From Verrucomicrobiia bacterium (lineage in GTDB: Bacteria; Verrucomicrobiota; Verrucomicrobiia; Verrucomicrobiales; DEV007), in NCBI GenBank assembly GCA_030425385.1, contig JAUIAH010000003.1:1-64000 (forward strand): a DNA stretch of 64,000 nucleotides. The letters run 5' to 3'. Below the pieces are notes generated by a model. That model searched no databases and was not told the DNA's origin. It saw only the letters and a list, made by a program, of their open reading frames with translations. Of the stretch, positions 1 through 9,700 are shown piece by piece (positions within the stretch are counted from its first letter, which is position 1; each line of letters begins with the position of its first letter). Position numbers and translations under genes: made by a program.

Positions 1-339
1 CGGTGATCACGCCGGGTAATTCGTTTTTTCGGAAGCTACATCACAGATCGATTGAAATTGGGTGAGGGACGAGAAATCCCGGGGTGAGAGGAGAGGGATT
101 GTTTGGATGACACAAGACCCGTTCTCTGACGAGACCGGTTTTGTGTCTCTGCGAGGCCGCGGTTCACAACGGGGCCGAAACCGGGCCAGCACCTGCCCGA
201 TCTCGAGCGAATGGCCCGGTTGCCGCCCGTGGACAGCCCTGTTCAGGGCGCTTGCGCGGGCCTGTTGCAGGCCGATTTCGGGCATCTGTCTGTGATGTTC
301 GGCGGCGGATGACGAATTACCTCGTGACCGCTCACGATC
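1..339. other. Left-edge stretch without a convincing gene
   Basis: I see no recognisable protein here. Short open frames exist on both strands, but none has a family motif or a good start site. The stretch ends in a short inverted repeat just before the TraK-like gene. By analogy with IncP-type plasmids, where traK lies beside oriT, this would be the place to look for a transfer origin, but I see no nick-site consensus that I can defend. Confidence 0.4.
323..336. repeat. Short inverted repeat upstream of the TraK-like gene
   Basis: CGTGA (323-327) and TCACG (332-336) flank a 4-nt spacer and end 3 bases before the ATG of the TraK-like gene. It could be an operator or a relaxosome-binding site. 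A 5-bp arm is short enough to arise by chance. Confidence 0.25.
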
Positions 340-693
340 ATGAATTCCGACGACTTCCCTGAACATGTCCGGCCGAACCAGAGCTGCCTCGAATCGCATC
401 GACAGGAGATCGCTCTCGCGCGGAAGAAGAAGTGGCCCTACCACGCCATCGCGACCCTTTTGTTAGAGCGGCATGGTCTCACGATCCATCCGCGCACCGT
501 TGGGAAATTCTGTGACCGCCGTCGCATCGTGAAGGGCAAGGGCGAAACGCAGGTCGATCAACCTGCGAGTCCAACACGGAGATCCTCTCGCCCTTCAAAC
601 CGGCCAACGCCCGCGGAGAAGTCGGCCTTTGATTTCGATGAGTCGCTGCCGATGGAGACTTGGAAAACTCGAACCGGATCGCGGCCCGAATGA
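340..693 (+). CDS. TraK-like small DNA-binding protein of a transfer module
   Basis: This is a basic protein of 117 residues. Residues ~20-60 look like a helix-turn-helix ('IALARKKKWPYHAIATLLLE' followed by 'HGLTIHPRTVGKF'). The remainder is a low-complexity, Arg/Ser/Pro-rich tail. I do not recognise a named family by sequence alone. The reading as a TraK-like relaxosome protein comes from size, charge and order: it is followed directly by two ParA/TraL-like ATPases and a single-TM protein, matching the traK-traL-traM order of IncP plasmids. Its stop overlaps the next start as ATGA at 690-693, so translation is probably coupled. Alternative: any small accessory DNA-binding protein of an integrated element. 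Confidence 0.5.
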   Translation: MNSDDFPEHVRPNQSCLESHRQEIALARKKKWPYHAIATLLLERHGLTIHPRTVGKFCDRRRIVKGKGETQVDQPASPTRRSSRPSNRPTPAEKSAFDFDESLPMETWKTRTGSRPE

Positions 694-1475
694 GTTCGAG
701 ACAAACATCTGAAGCATCGTCCATTCGCGTCGTCTTCACCGATGGCGGAAAGGGTGGCGTTGGCAAGACGGAGGTGGCGGTGTGTCTTGCGACTTGGTAC
801 CAACGTCAGGGCATTCAGCCGACATGCATCGACTTCGGTGCCGAAAGCAACGCCAAGGGTTCCTTTCGTAGCTTCATTCCAAATGCGTTGAAGTTCGAGG
901 CATCGAAGCCGGGGGCGCTCGACCATTTCTTCGAAGGCTTGGATGGCAAGGATCGCGTGGTGCTGGCCGACATGAGCGCGGGCTCCGGCCCGGCGTTGGT
1001 GGATTGGTTTGATAGGACGCGAACGGACACGGATGCCTATCACTTTCGGTTCACGGCGATTGGGGTGACGACCAATGATCCGGGTGCCGTCAACGCGATC
1101 CTGCAATCGGCCAGGCGATGGCAGTCCCGCGTCGATTACCTCGTGGTCTTGAATCGTCTTTCGGAGACGCAAGGTGAGTTCCACTTCTGGCACCAGCACC
1201 CCGGTGTGGCGGAGTTCGAGCGTTTGCTCAAGCCAAGTGTCATCGAGGTGCGCGCTCGGCGCGCTCGTTACCAAGGCGAAGTCCGCAACCACGCGCTGAC
1301 CTTGGAGAAGATCATCGGTCGGCAAGTGGACGTGCCCTATTTCCGCTACTCCCGCCGCATCGCCTACGCGAGGCGCCTGCTCCGTCAGATCTACGGGGAG
1401 TTCGACCGCGTCTCGCACCTCCTCCTGCCCGAAGGGAGCCCTAACGCCGCCGTTCAACAAGCCCCTTTCATCTAA
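690..1475 (+). CDS. ParA/TraL-like P-loop ATPase, first copy
   Basis: This is a 261-residue protein with a deviant Walker A motif, GGKGGVGKT, near residue 20. It is followed by 'CIDFGAES' (the switch position of ParA/MinD ATPases) and 'VVLADMSAGSG' as Walker B. I chose the ATG at 690 rather than the upstream TTG at 660 because it forms an ATGA overlap with the preceding stop and begins MSS, like its paralog. The family uses ATP-driven dimerisation for DNA partition or, in the TraL branch, for conjugative transfer. Its neighbours favour the TraL-type role. It is clearly homologous to the next gene: both contain 'RFTAIGVTTNDPGAV', 'RVDYLVVLN' and 'LDHFFE'. It is not a typical parA, because no parB follows. 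Confidence 0.75.
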   Translation: MSSRQTSEASSIRVVFTDGGKGGVGKTEVAVCLATWYQRQGIQPTCIDFGAESNAKGSFRSFIPNALKFEASKPGALDHFFEGLDGKDRVVLADMSAGSGPALVDWFDRTRTDTDAYHFRFTAIGVTTNDPGAVNAILQSARRWQSRVDYLVVLNRLSETQGEFHFWHQHPGVAEFERLLKPSVIEVRARRARYQGEVRNHALTLEKIIGRQVDVPYFRYSRRIAYARRLLRQIYGEFDRVSHLLLPEGSPNAAVQQAPFI

Positions 1476-1507
1476 CCAAACCTGCAATCCAAACCACATG
1501 CATTCCC

Positions 1508-2269
1508 ATGTCCTCTAACGAACCCACTCCTCCCATCAGAGTCGTCTTCACCGAAGGCGGCAAAGGCGGTGTCGGCAAGACCGAGATCGCCATCAATCTC
1601 GCCACTTGGTATCAACGTCAGGGCGTCGCTCCTCGATTCATCGACTTTGACATCGAGAACACGGATAAGAGCGGTCTGAAGAACTTCATTCCGGATACGG
1701 TGAAGCTCGATCTTCACGTTCCCGGGGCGCTCGATCATTTCTTTGAGGTTTGCGATACTGATGATCGCGTCGTGCTCGCAGACATGGGGGCAGGTGCCGG
1801 AACCGCTACCTACGATTGGTTTGCCAGGATGTTTGAGGATTCGCGCGAAGAGAACATTCGCTTCACGGCGATTGGCGTCACTACGAATGATCCGGGGGCT
1901 GTTCTCTCCATTCTCAAATGGGCCAAGCATCTGCAGCATCGGGTCGATTACCTTGTCGTTCTCAACGAAATGCTAGAGTCCGACCGCGCGTTTGAATACT
2001 GGCACGACAACCCGCTGGTGAAGCAGTTCACCGACACCTTTCAGCCATGCGTCATGCAGGCCGACGTTCGCGTGGCCGAGTTCCAGACGGAACTCCGCAA
2101 TCAGGAGTTGTCGCTGGATGACGTAGTCAGTCGCAAGGCCAAGGCTCCGTTCTTCCGCAAGACGATGCAGATCGTCCGTGCCCGCCGCTACCAGCGGAAT
2201 CTCTACGCCGGTTTCGATGCCGCTTCCTCCATCCTCCTTCCAAACCCTAGCGATGACACCCATGAATAA
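1508..2269 (+). CDS. ParA/TraL-like P-loop ATPase, second copy
   Basis: This 253-residue paralog of the preceding ATPase starts 32 bases after it. The Walker A motif GGKGGVGKT lies at ~19-27, 'FIDFDIENTDKS' in the switch region, and 'VVLADMGAGAG' as Walker B. The C-terminal half ('QADVRVAEFQTELRNQELSLDDVV') aligns with the equivalent part of the first copy. The two have diverged well beyond a recent duplication, so they may form a heterodimer or act on different partners (inference). Its end overlaps the start of the TraM-like gene (ATG at 2253 or 2262, stop at 2269), consistent with one operon. Confidence 0.75.
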   Translation: MSSNEPTPPIRVVFTEGGKGGVGKTEIAINLATWYQRQGVAPRFIDFDIENTDKSGLKNFIPDTVKLDLHVPGALDHFFEVCDTDDRVVLADMGAGAGTATYDWFARMFEDSREENIRFTAIGVTTNDPGAVLSILKWAKHLQHRVDYLVVLNEMLESDRAFEYWHDNPLVKQFTDTFQPCVMQADVRVAEFQTELRNQELSLDDVVSRKAKAPFFRKTMQIVRARRYQRNLYAGFDAASSILLPNPSDDTHE

Positions 2270-2957
2270 CGCAACGACTATCAAGCGCATTACCGAAAGT
2301 CTGCCAGATGTGACGCGAGAGCGGTTCCTTGCCATCTGTGATCACCTTCAAACTGCCGAAGACGACGAAGAATTCCTGCTCTTGCAAGGGATGGGCCTGC
2401 TCATGACCGAGATGCGAGAAGTGCCAGAGACTGTCGCCACGATGCTAGACGAAACCAAGCGCGGTCTCACCGAAGACCAAGCGACGCGTCTTGGGAACCA
2501 GTTCTCGGAGATCCTCAAAGGCTCGCTGGAACTTCCGGCTTACCAAGACATGGAGCGATTTCATCGCACCATGCGCGATGCCTCCGAAACCCAGAAGCGG
2601 GAAACGAGCAAGCTCCGAGAGGAAATGCGATCAGCCCGAGTTGCCATCGGCAAATACGCTCGTGTGTTGCCAGTGCTGAGTTCGTCCGTGCTCTCCAGCG
2701 TGATCGTGCTCGTCATTGGATCGATCATCGCGTGGTTCCTCGTGCCTTATCTGTTTCGCATCCAACGTGTCTCCGTGCCGGAGACGCTCTGGCCCTACGT
2801 GGAATTGGAGCGGCAAGCGCGGCTGAGGCACCTCGACACCGAGCAAGACGGGATACGTGGTCGAGCGCTCATCATCGAGGACGTCGTCAATGCCCGGCTC
2901 GATGGAAAGAATGCTTTCATCGTGATCGAACTTCCGAACAAGGAGGTGTCTCAATGA
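2253..2957 (+). CDS. TraM-like single-pass membrane protein
   Basis: This protein has 234 residues. A long helical, charged N-terminal part has coiled-coil character at ~100-130. A single membrane segment of about 24 residues (~143-166, 'SSVIVLVIGSIIAWFLVPYL') follows, then a ~65-residue tail with more charge. I do not recognise a family. Its position after two TraL-like ATPases suggests the membrane-associated TraM of transfer modules. The start is either ATG 2253 or ATG 2262; both overlap the preceding gene. Its stop codon overlaps the next ATG (ATGA at 2954-2957), so the block 340-3163 behaves as a single coupled transcript. Confidence 0.5.
   Translation: MTPMNNATTIKRITESLPDVTRERFLAICDHLQTAEDDEEFLLLQGMGLLMTEMREVPETVATMLDETKRGLTEDQATRLGNQFSEILKGSLELPAYQDMERFHRTMRDASETQKRETSKLREEMRSARVAIGKYARVLPVLSSSVLSSVIVLVIGSIIAWFLVPYLFRIQRVSVPETLWPYVELERQARLRHLDTEQDGIRGRALIIEDVVNARLDGKNAFIVIELPNKEVSQ
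2941..2953 (+). promoter_or_regulatory. Strong Shine-Dalgarno site fixing the excisionase-like start
   Basis: AGGAGG at 2941-2946 sits 7 bases before the ATG at 2954. Most genes in this window lack a recognisable Shine-Dalgarno sequence, so this site is unusual here. It decides the start of the small HTH gene against a longer upstream reading. Confidence 0.7.
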
Positions 2958-3163
2958 AATCTCAAACTGGCAAGATTGATAGCGATGCTCCCCAAGCCGA
3001 GTTGATCAGTCGAGACCAACTGGCGAAACGCTGGGGAGTTTCCAAGGAGACGATCAAGCGTCGGGAACGCGAAGGGCTGCTCAACCCGGTGCGGTTCAAT
3101 CAGCGTCTCTTGCGGTACCGAATGGAGGACATCATCGAGGTTGAGAAGTCTCTGCTGGCCTGA
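2954..3163 (+). CDS. Small excisionase/MerR-type HTH DNA-binding protein
   Basis: This 69-residue protein has a winged-helix signature, 'LAKRWGVSKETIKRREREGL' followed by 'RYRMEDIIEVEK'. That is the pattern of HTH_17/excisionase-like proteins that bind att sites or act as small repressors. The start is set by a good AGGAGG site. It is the last gene of the left-hand transfer-like block and lies 188 bases from the 3' end of a tRNA-Leu gene. An excisionase or directionality factor for an element integrated at that tRNA would fit the position. No integrase is visible in the window; it would have to lie further left or be lost. Confidence 0.65.
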   Translation: MKSQTGKIDSDAPQAELISRDQLAKRWGVSKETIKRREREGLLNPVRFNQRLLRYRMEDIIEVEKSLLA

Positions 3164-3351
3164 CGAAACGTGCCCAATTTTCGGTCGCTTCGGCCGTCAA
3201 AAAATCGCTCAAACGGTGATCACTGGTGGGCACACTTGAGCCCAGAATCGGGCCTGGACTGAACCGAAAAAGTGCACAGTTACTGCACAGCTGCCATTTT
3301 GACCCTGCCATTTCACTCAAAACCAATCCTCGTAACTCGCTCACCTTTAGT

Positions 3352-3438
<87 letters not shown>

Positions 3439-3454
3439 GCTTGCGCTCAGACAC

Positions 3455-3482
3455 GGCTTATCCCAGCGGAATGGAGAGTCAA
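3455..3482 (-). promoter_or_regulatory. Possible promoter of tRNA-Leu
   Basis: On the minus strand, a good -35 (TTGACT, 3477-3482) lies 16 bases from a weak -10 (TAAGCC, 3455-3460). The -10 ends 16 bases before the tRNA 5' end. Only the -35 is convincing. Confidence 0.3.
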
Positions 3483-3497
3483 GAAGCGAATCGCTTC
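3483..3497. terminator. Hairpin downstream of the Asp-box protein gene
   Basis: This is a near-perfect palindrome with arms GAAGCG and CGCTTC around a 3-nt loop, about 40 bases past the stop of the minus-strand gene ending at 3536. It lacks a T-tract, so intrinsic termination is uncertain. Confidence 0.25.
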
Positions 3498-3535
3498 ACT
3501 GGCCGTTCCGTTCTGGGAAGATGGAGACAATTCGC

Positions 3536-6500
3536 TTAGCGTAGGATCACGCGAAGGCGAAGAAAGAGAGGAAAGCTTCCGGTGACTGTCATGGTGACTC
3601 GCTCGTGTGTTCCTGCGTCTGCAAGGGCTGTCTGTGTGATCGTGACGGGGGTTCCGTTGGCTTGGGTTTGCCCACTCTGCTTCCAGAGGCGCAGGTCTTC
3701 TGACCATTCTAAGATGCCGGTGGCCTGCCCCACGGCGGCTTTGTTTCTCCGATACGTGGCTTCAATGATGTTTCCGTTCGCCACGGCATCGAGATCTAGG
3801 TGCGCATCGAAGAGCGTGGGGTTGAGGTCCATGAAGAATTCTATCAAATTCACCAGGCCATCGCGATCAGGATCAGCGTGCGTGCCCCAAATGGATGCTC
3901 GCATCGAGGCGTCTGCTAGGGTTGCCTCCGGGAAATACTGCTTTAGCCAGGTCCGGTAGGCTGCGTTCCCCGCGAGGGCGTCAGGCACGAGGGCGTAAAC
4001 GATGTCGGAATCGCCCAGGAGAGGGGGCACTCTCCGCGCCCACGCCGTGAGGAGTCCGCTGTTCGTGGGGAGCACTGCGGCGGAGAAGTCGTTGCGAGAT
4101 CCTGGCAGGGCATAGGAATCAGCCGTCGTGGGTGTGGTCCACGTCAGGCCGTGATTCGTGCTGCAACTGACGACGACGGTGAAGGCGTTGGTGGCGCCAC
4201 CTAGGAGTGGCTCGTCCGTTGTCCAAGCGACGGTCCACTGTCCGGCGCGGTCGGTGGCGATCCATGGGAAGAAGTCTTCCGCGGTCTCTCCTGAGATGTT
4301 GTTGAGTCCAAACTCAGGTCCCCAAGTCGCGCCGTCATCTATCGAACGGGCTATAAGGACATCGTGACCGTCCATGGGCGTGCCTTCCACTGATCCTTCC
4401 AGATACCACGTCGCGATCCACCTGCCGTGGCCATCAGCGGCGAGACGAGGCGCAAAGTCATCTTCCTCTGCTCCATCCGTGGCCGCTTGCGAATTGAGAA
4501 AAGCACCGGCTGACCAGGTGGCCCCGGCATCAGTCGAGCGGCGGAAGAGGAGATCGTCGTCACCGCCTACCGCTGCGCCAATCCCTCCTGTGGGATTGTT
4601 AGACACCCAAGAGGCGATGAAGGTTCCCGAGACAGAGGCGTGCACGCTCATGCCAAACTCGTCGGCATTGTCTGTCGCCGCACCGGGATTCATCGCCTGG
4701 ATGGAAGACCACGTCTGGCCGCTATCCGTGCTGCGGGCCCAGGCGATGTCACCATCCATGCCAAAGGCACCGCTGATCGACCAGACGGCAACCAGATTGC
4801 CTTGTTCGTCGCTGGCCAGGAACGGCTCGCTATCGAGATCAGCGTTTCCATTGTCAGACGTGGCTGACGTATTCAAGGGGCTCGGAAAGGACCAGGTCTG
4901 GCCGCCATCAATGCTGCGGGACTGGAGGAGATCAGAATCTGTCCCCAACGTTCCTCCGAGATTCTCGTTGGATGTCCAGGCTGCAAGGAAAGTGTTATTG
5001 CCCACGTAGACCACTTTGGGATCGCGATCCGTGCCGGTGTCGCCTGTGCCATTGGTGTTTAGCAAGGATGTGGGACTCCAGGTCTTTCCACCATCGATTG
5101 ATCGGGCTACGAAGATGTCCTGATCCGTCCCTGACAATCCGTTAAGGTTTTCGTCAGAGAACCAGACGCACACCACCGTGCCGAGATGATCGGTGGCGAG
5201 CGATGGTTGGAAATCCGATCCGGTATCGACGCTGGCTTGATGATTGAGAGGGCCAGACATGCTTGGGAAGAAGTCCTTCGGTGCGAGAGCAAAGAGAAGA
5301 TCGAAGTCACTCCCAAGGGTTCCATTGAGATCATGTGAGGAGGTCCACACCGCCATCCACTGGCCATCGGTTCCCGCCGCTAAGGAGGGCTCGAGGTCTT
5401 GAGCATTCATCGAATCATTCGCGGCACTATTTCCTACGGAAGAAGGCACCGTCCATGTTTGCCCGTTGTCGAGACTGGCACTTATCCAAACATCGGCGTC
5501 GGTTCCTGAGCCGTTTCGTTCTGATTCCGAACTCCACGCCACCACCCAAAGGGAGCGCGAGCCCGAACGGGTATGGACGAGAGATGGGTTAAGATCCAGC
5601 GCATCATCGAGGGATGCATTGCGATTCACAGCAGCAGGTGCGGACCAGGTCGCGCCATCATCGTCGCTGAATGCCTGAAGGATGTCTTGGTCGTCTCCAA
5701 TGACGTTGGCGAGCGTATTGCCAGACTCCCATACGAGCATCCATTCACCAGGGAGATCTCCAGCGCGAAGTTCAGGTCCAAAGTCCTGGCCTTGGTCCGC
5801 TCCTGGACTGACAAAGACACCTGTGGGTGGCGACCAGTTGATTCCGCCATTGCGTGAATGCGAGGTGTGAATGTTACTCGTCCCGGTATCATCCGTTGCC
5901 CAGGCTACTAACATCGTGCCGTTTCCGCTCACATCCACCGTTGGAAGGAAATCTGCTGCGGAATCAGTGCCTGCCCCAGCATTCACCGGGAGAGGATTGG
6001 ACCAGGTGGCCCCTCCATCCGTGGAGGTGGCCACGAGGATGTCCTGATCACTTCCCAGCGTGCCTCCTCGCGTGTCGTCTGTTTCCCAAACTACAATCCA
6101 TCTACCAGAAGCATCGACGCTAATGTCAGGATTGGTGTCGGACCCGGTGTCCGAGGTTGCCTGTGAGTCGACTGCCTGCGGAGCGGTCCAGGTGACCCCG
6201 CCATCGTTCGATCGCGCAGAGAGGATGTCGCGATCAGTGCCAGCACCATTGAGATCTTCGTTTGATTCCCAAACAGCAACCCAACTTCCATTCCCATCCG
6301 TCGCCACAGACGGGCGGAAATCCGCGCCCGTGTCGCCGGGGGCGTTGCGATTGAGAAAAGCTGGAAACGTCCAGATCTTGCCATCCGTCGATCGGGCGAT
6401 GAAGATATCTGGATCTGTTCCTGAACTCGACAAGATGTCTTCGTTAGAACTCCAAACGGCGAGCCATCCTCCTTGGCCATCGCTTACAACCTGCGGTTGC

Positions 6501-6646
6501 GAATCGAAACCGATGTCTCCTGCGGCGGTGGCGTGAATCGTTTGTGGGGCGAGCCAGGCAGGGGCCGCCGAGAGGGAGAGGAATGGGATCAGAAACAAGA
6601 AGAGAGCGAGAGATGTGAACAGGCGAGAATGGATCGATGGATTCAT
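3536..6646 (-). CDS. Secreted sialidase-fold (Asp-box/BNR) repeat protein
   Basis: This is a 1036-residue exported protein. The chosen ATG at 6646 gives a clean signal peptide ('LALFLFLIPFLSLSAAP'); an upstream start at 6706 would put charged residues before it. The mature part carries about 12 Asp-boxes of the form S.D.G.TW (for example 'SNDGGVTW', 'SIDGGKTW', 'STDSGQTW') in ~70-residue modules that also contain 'G.W..VW.S'. This is the pattern of BNR/sialidase beta-propellers. Catalytic sialidase residues (the Arg triad and FRIP motif) are not evident, so a carbohydrate-binding or structural role is as likely as a glycosidase. The C-terminus has 'DPDRDGLVNLIEF', a 'WSEDLRLW' segment and 'FLRLRV', the module shared by several proteins here. 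Confidence 0.8.
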   Translation of the reverse strand: MNPSIHSRLFTSLALFLFLIPFLSLSAAPAWLAPQTIHATAAGDIGFDSQPQVVSDGQGGWLAVWSSNEDILSSSGTDPDIFIARSTDGKIWTFPAFLNRNAPGDTGADFRPSVATDGNGSWVAVWESNEDLNGAGTDRDILSARSNDGGVTWTAPQAVDSQATSDTGSDTNPDISVDASGRWIVVWETDDTRGGTLGSDQDILVATSTDGGATWSNPLPVNAGAGTDSAADFLPTVDVSGNGTMLVAWATDDTGTSNIHTSHSRNGGINWSPPTGVFVSPGADQGQDFGPELRAGDLPGEWMLVWESGNTLANVIGDDQDILQAFSDDDGATWSAPAAVNRNASLDDALDLNPSLVHTRSGSRSLWVVAWSSESERNGSGTDADVWISASLDNGQTWTVPSSVGNSAANDSMNAQDLEPSLAAGTDGQWMAVWTSSHDLNGTLGSDFDLLFALAPKDFFPSMSGPLNHQASVDTGSDFQPSLATDHLGTVVCVWFSDENLNGLSGTDQDIFVARSIDGGKTWSPTSLLNTNGTGDTGTDRDPKVVYVGNNTFLAAWTSNENLGGTLGTDSDLLQSRSIDGGQTWSFPSPLNTSATSDNGNADLDSEPFLASDEQGNLVAVWSISGAFGMDGDIAWARSTDSGQTWSSIQAMNPGAATDNADEFGMSVHASVSGTFIASWVSNNPTGGIGAAVGGDDDLLFRRSTDAGATWSAGAFLNSQAATDGAEEDDFAPRLAADGHGRWIATWYLEGSVEGTPMDGHDVLIARSIDDGATWGPEFGLNNISGETAEDFFPWIATDRAGQWTVAWTTDEPLLGGATNAFTVVVSCSTNHGLTWTTPTTADSYALPGSRNDFSAAVLPTNSGLLTAWARRVPPLLGDSDIVYALVPDALAGNAAYRTWLKQYFPEATLADASMRASIWGTHADPDRDGLVNLIEFFMDLNPTLFDAHLDLDAVANGNIIEATYRRNKAAVGQATGILEWSEDLRLWKQSGQTQANGTPVTITQTALADAGTHERVTMTVTGSFPLFLRLRVILR

Positions 6647-6772
6647 GAGGGCGACAAGGTTGAGGTCCGGCGATGACAGACAGAATCCTGCCAGCCATCG
6701 CCACATCGCCGTCGAGGCTACAACATTCCCCGAAGGAATACGATCAAACCCTGTGGTATCCGCCGATCCTTC

Positions 6773-9700
6773 TTACTCCCGGCTGACGCGGAGGCGGAAG
6801 TAGATCGCGTCCTGCTGCTGTAGCAGGACGGTGACCTGTTCGCCGCCTTCTGGCACTGCGGCCACGGATACAAAGTCAGGCCATGGCGATCCGGCCGGGC
6901 GCTCCACGATGGCATCCCAGGTCAGAAGATCAGAAGAAGCTTCAATCACATAGGCAACATCGGCGGGCGGATCTCCTAACGAAAGCACGAGAGCGTTTGG
7001 GCTGGCGGAGAAGGCTGCGCGATCACCGAGAGCATATTGGAGAAGCGCTTCCTTCTCGGTCGGCGAGGGGTCGCCGCCGCCACCGTCTTGAGCATTCTGT
7101 CCTCCTGGCGTACCGTGAGGGGCCTTTCCACTCTGCCAGAGAGGCAGGTCGAGGTCGAGCGCCTCAAGGGAATGGCCTTCCATGGCGATGGGCTCGTAAC
7201 GGAAATCAAGAATCGCCGCACCGAAGGGCTCAGGTAATGTGAGGGTGAGCGTCTCCCCACTGTTGTCGAGCTTGCCCGTATATTCGCCGGCGATGGGAAG
7301 CGTCGTTCCATGCCGTGCCTCAACGATCGCTCGATTGCGCACGATGAGAACGCGGCTTCCTGGCTCAAGCATCCACTCAGGGAAGATGAACTCAATGCCA
7401 CGTGTGAACCGCACGCCTTCTAACGGAATGGCTACTTCTCCCGTGTTGATGAGTTCCACAAACTCTTCCTCACTTCCATCGATCGGGTTGTAGTGCAGTT
7501 CACTGATGCGCAGGTGATCCATGAGGAGGAGGGCCTGCACCATGGCCTCTGCCGTCGCAGCGAATCCGTCTGTGGGGAATTCTGGAAAGAAGCTCGCCCC
7601 ATCGAACGTCCATGCTTGGGAGGTGTCTTGGGTTTGGGGTGAGAGCAATACGATCTCTCGTATCTGACCATCGGGAGAGATCAATGCGAGTGATTCGCCA
7701 TTAGCGTCCAAGGCAAAGTCCACGTGTCCATCTGCGGATGAGCCGTCCGCAATCAGTTTCCAGAAAGTCTTGCCGGCAAGATAGGTGTGAGGGGGAAAGC
7801 GATGCGCTTCTGGATCACCCTCAGGGTTGTCTGTGAGGCGCCAATCCGCGAGCGCGACCGGAAGTGAACTATCATTGTAGAGCTCGATCCAGTCTTCTCG
7901 GAAACGTTTATCCGTGGCCGCAAGGATCTCCGTGATACGCACTTCCTCTGCTGAACCTAAAGGCTGCTTCACGTTGGCTGCTCCGAGCGTTGGCACGGTC
8001 AATGTCCATGCACCACCCAAACGCCCGAGCGTGTAGCCTGCTGGTTGATAGCCGAAGCGGATCTCGTCCACAGGTTCTCCGTTAGGATCGAGGAGGAAGA
8101 GGGCGTCTCCATCCCGATCGAGGGTCACCTCGGTGACTACCAGATAGCCACGAGCTTCAAGAGTGCTGCCCTCGGGGAAGATGTAAGGATTCTCATCAGT
8201 CAAGCTCTCCGCCAATTGCCAGCCCGTCAGGTCTGCGGCGAGTCCCCGATTGTGAAGCTCCACCGCATCCTCGCCCACGGTTCGAAGCTCATGCAGGACG
8301 ATGTCTGTACTATTGGGTTGAATCGCCCATTCGCGAACAGTGACGTCCTCCTCGGGTTGCCAATTTCCGGCGAAATCTTGCCCTAACACTTCGAGACGTT
8401 GATTGCCTTCCACAAGATCTTCGAGCACGAGAGTGCTCCACCGAACGGTGGGCGCGTCGCGGAGGAACCTTCCTGGTGCAATGCTCACAGGGTCACTCCA
8501 CGGCCCGTCGTTGAGTCGCCAACGGTAGGCGAAGATTCCAGGACCGCCGACTTGGAAGGTCGCGTGTGTCTCTGCACTTCGTGAAAGGGGGCCACCGGTG
8601 AGGTGAGCCCATTCCCGGATCGACGCCCCCATAGGTAGGCCGTTGCTAGCGAATCGCGTCTCAGGTTCGCCTGACAGATTTCCCATTCCCCAGCGTTCAT
8701 CGAAGATTCCTCCAGGATGCTGGGAGCCGATTTCTGGATCCTCGAGTTGAGGATCGATGAGGTTGTGATCGATCTGAATCTGGCTGGTTCTGTCAGGGCG
8801 GTTGGGCTGGTCGAGGTCTGCCCAACTGATGAGACGCGGAAACCCAGTCTGGTTGAAGATCCCCGAGGATGCCGATCCGTAGAAGACGTTGTAGCCAAGG
8901 TAGGCGCCATCGCCTGGGGTGGGGGCAAAGTCTTCGGGAACGAAGAGATTGACGGCTGCGCACCGCACGTCTTGCTGGATGTTGCCCACTTCGTAGCGAT
9001 AGTCCTGAGGGAAATCGAGGCAGTCGTTGAACTCGAAGATGGTTCCTGTGCCGAGTTTGCAATTGATAGCGTGCTCCACATTGCGAAAGACATTGCCTGT
9101 GACGACGATGGTTGTGCCCGATCCGCGATCGCCCGTCGAGATGGCATTGGCGTAGCCGCGGTCCGAGGTGAACTCGTCTTTCCGCACATTCTCAAAGACA
9201 TTGAAAGCGATGTAGGCATCCCCACCGAGGTCGATGTGTTCATCGCCGACGGGACCATGAAAGTGATTGTAACGGCAGTCGAGCACGGTGCTCTCACCCC
9301 AGCGCCCGCTGTCCGCGTCAAAGACATCGTTGTGGCCTTTGTTTCCATAAAAGTGATTGTGATAGACTCGGAAATGGCCATTGACGGGAAAGCCCCCCAC
9401 GAAGCGGGGATCATCGGGGACGGCTGGGGATTCCACTTTGAGTTGCTCTGCCACATTATCCAAGCGAAGGGCCACCGGGCTTTCGTCCTCAGCAAACATG
9501 TCAGGAAAGATGCAATGCTGCACGGTGAGTGAGCAGTTACGCCCATAGATCATGCGGTAATGCGTTCCCGAGAAAGTGCAGTGCTCGATGAAGCACTCAG
9601 AACGGATCACTCCGATACTGCCTTGATTGTCTGTCGGCTGGGCATTCACAAACACCGCGTGTTGGATGATATTGTCAGGCGAGAGCGAATCTACGATACG

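Noticed and set aside
7-444. Minus-strand 145-residue frame at the left edge
   Set aside because: It has no motif, is rich in Arg and low-complexity sequence, and overlaps the TraK-like start; it looks like an antisense shadow in GC-rich DNA.
1-3223. CGGTGATCAC at 1-10 and 3214-3223 as flanking att repeats of an element
   Set aside because: GTGATCAC occurs many times elsewhere in the window (for example near 2335, 10400, 11250, 21425), so the match is not informative.
8717-9532. Long plus-strand frame opposite the giant CotH gene
   Set aside because: It lies wholly antisense to a well-supported gene and has no recognisable domain; long opposite-strand frames are common in such repeat-rich GC-rich genes.
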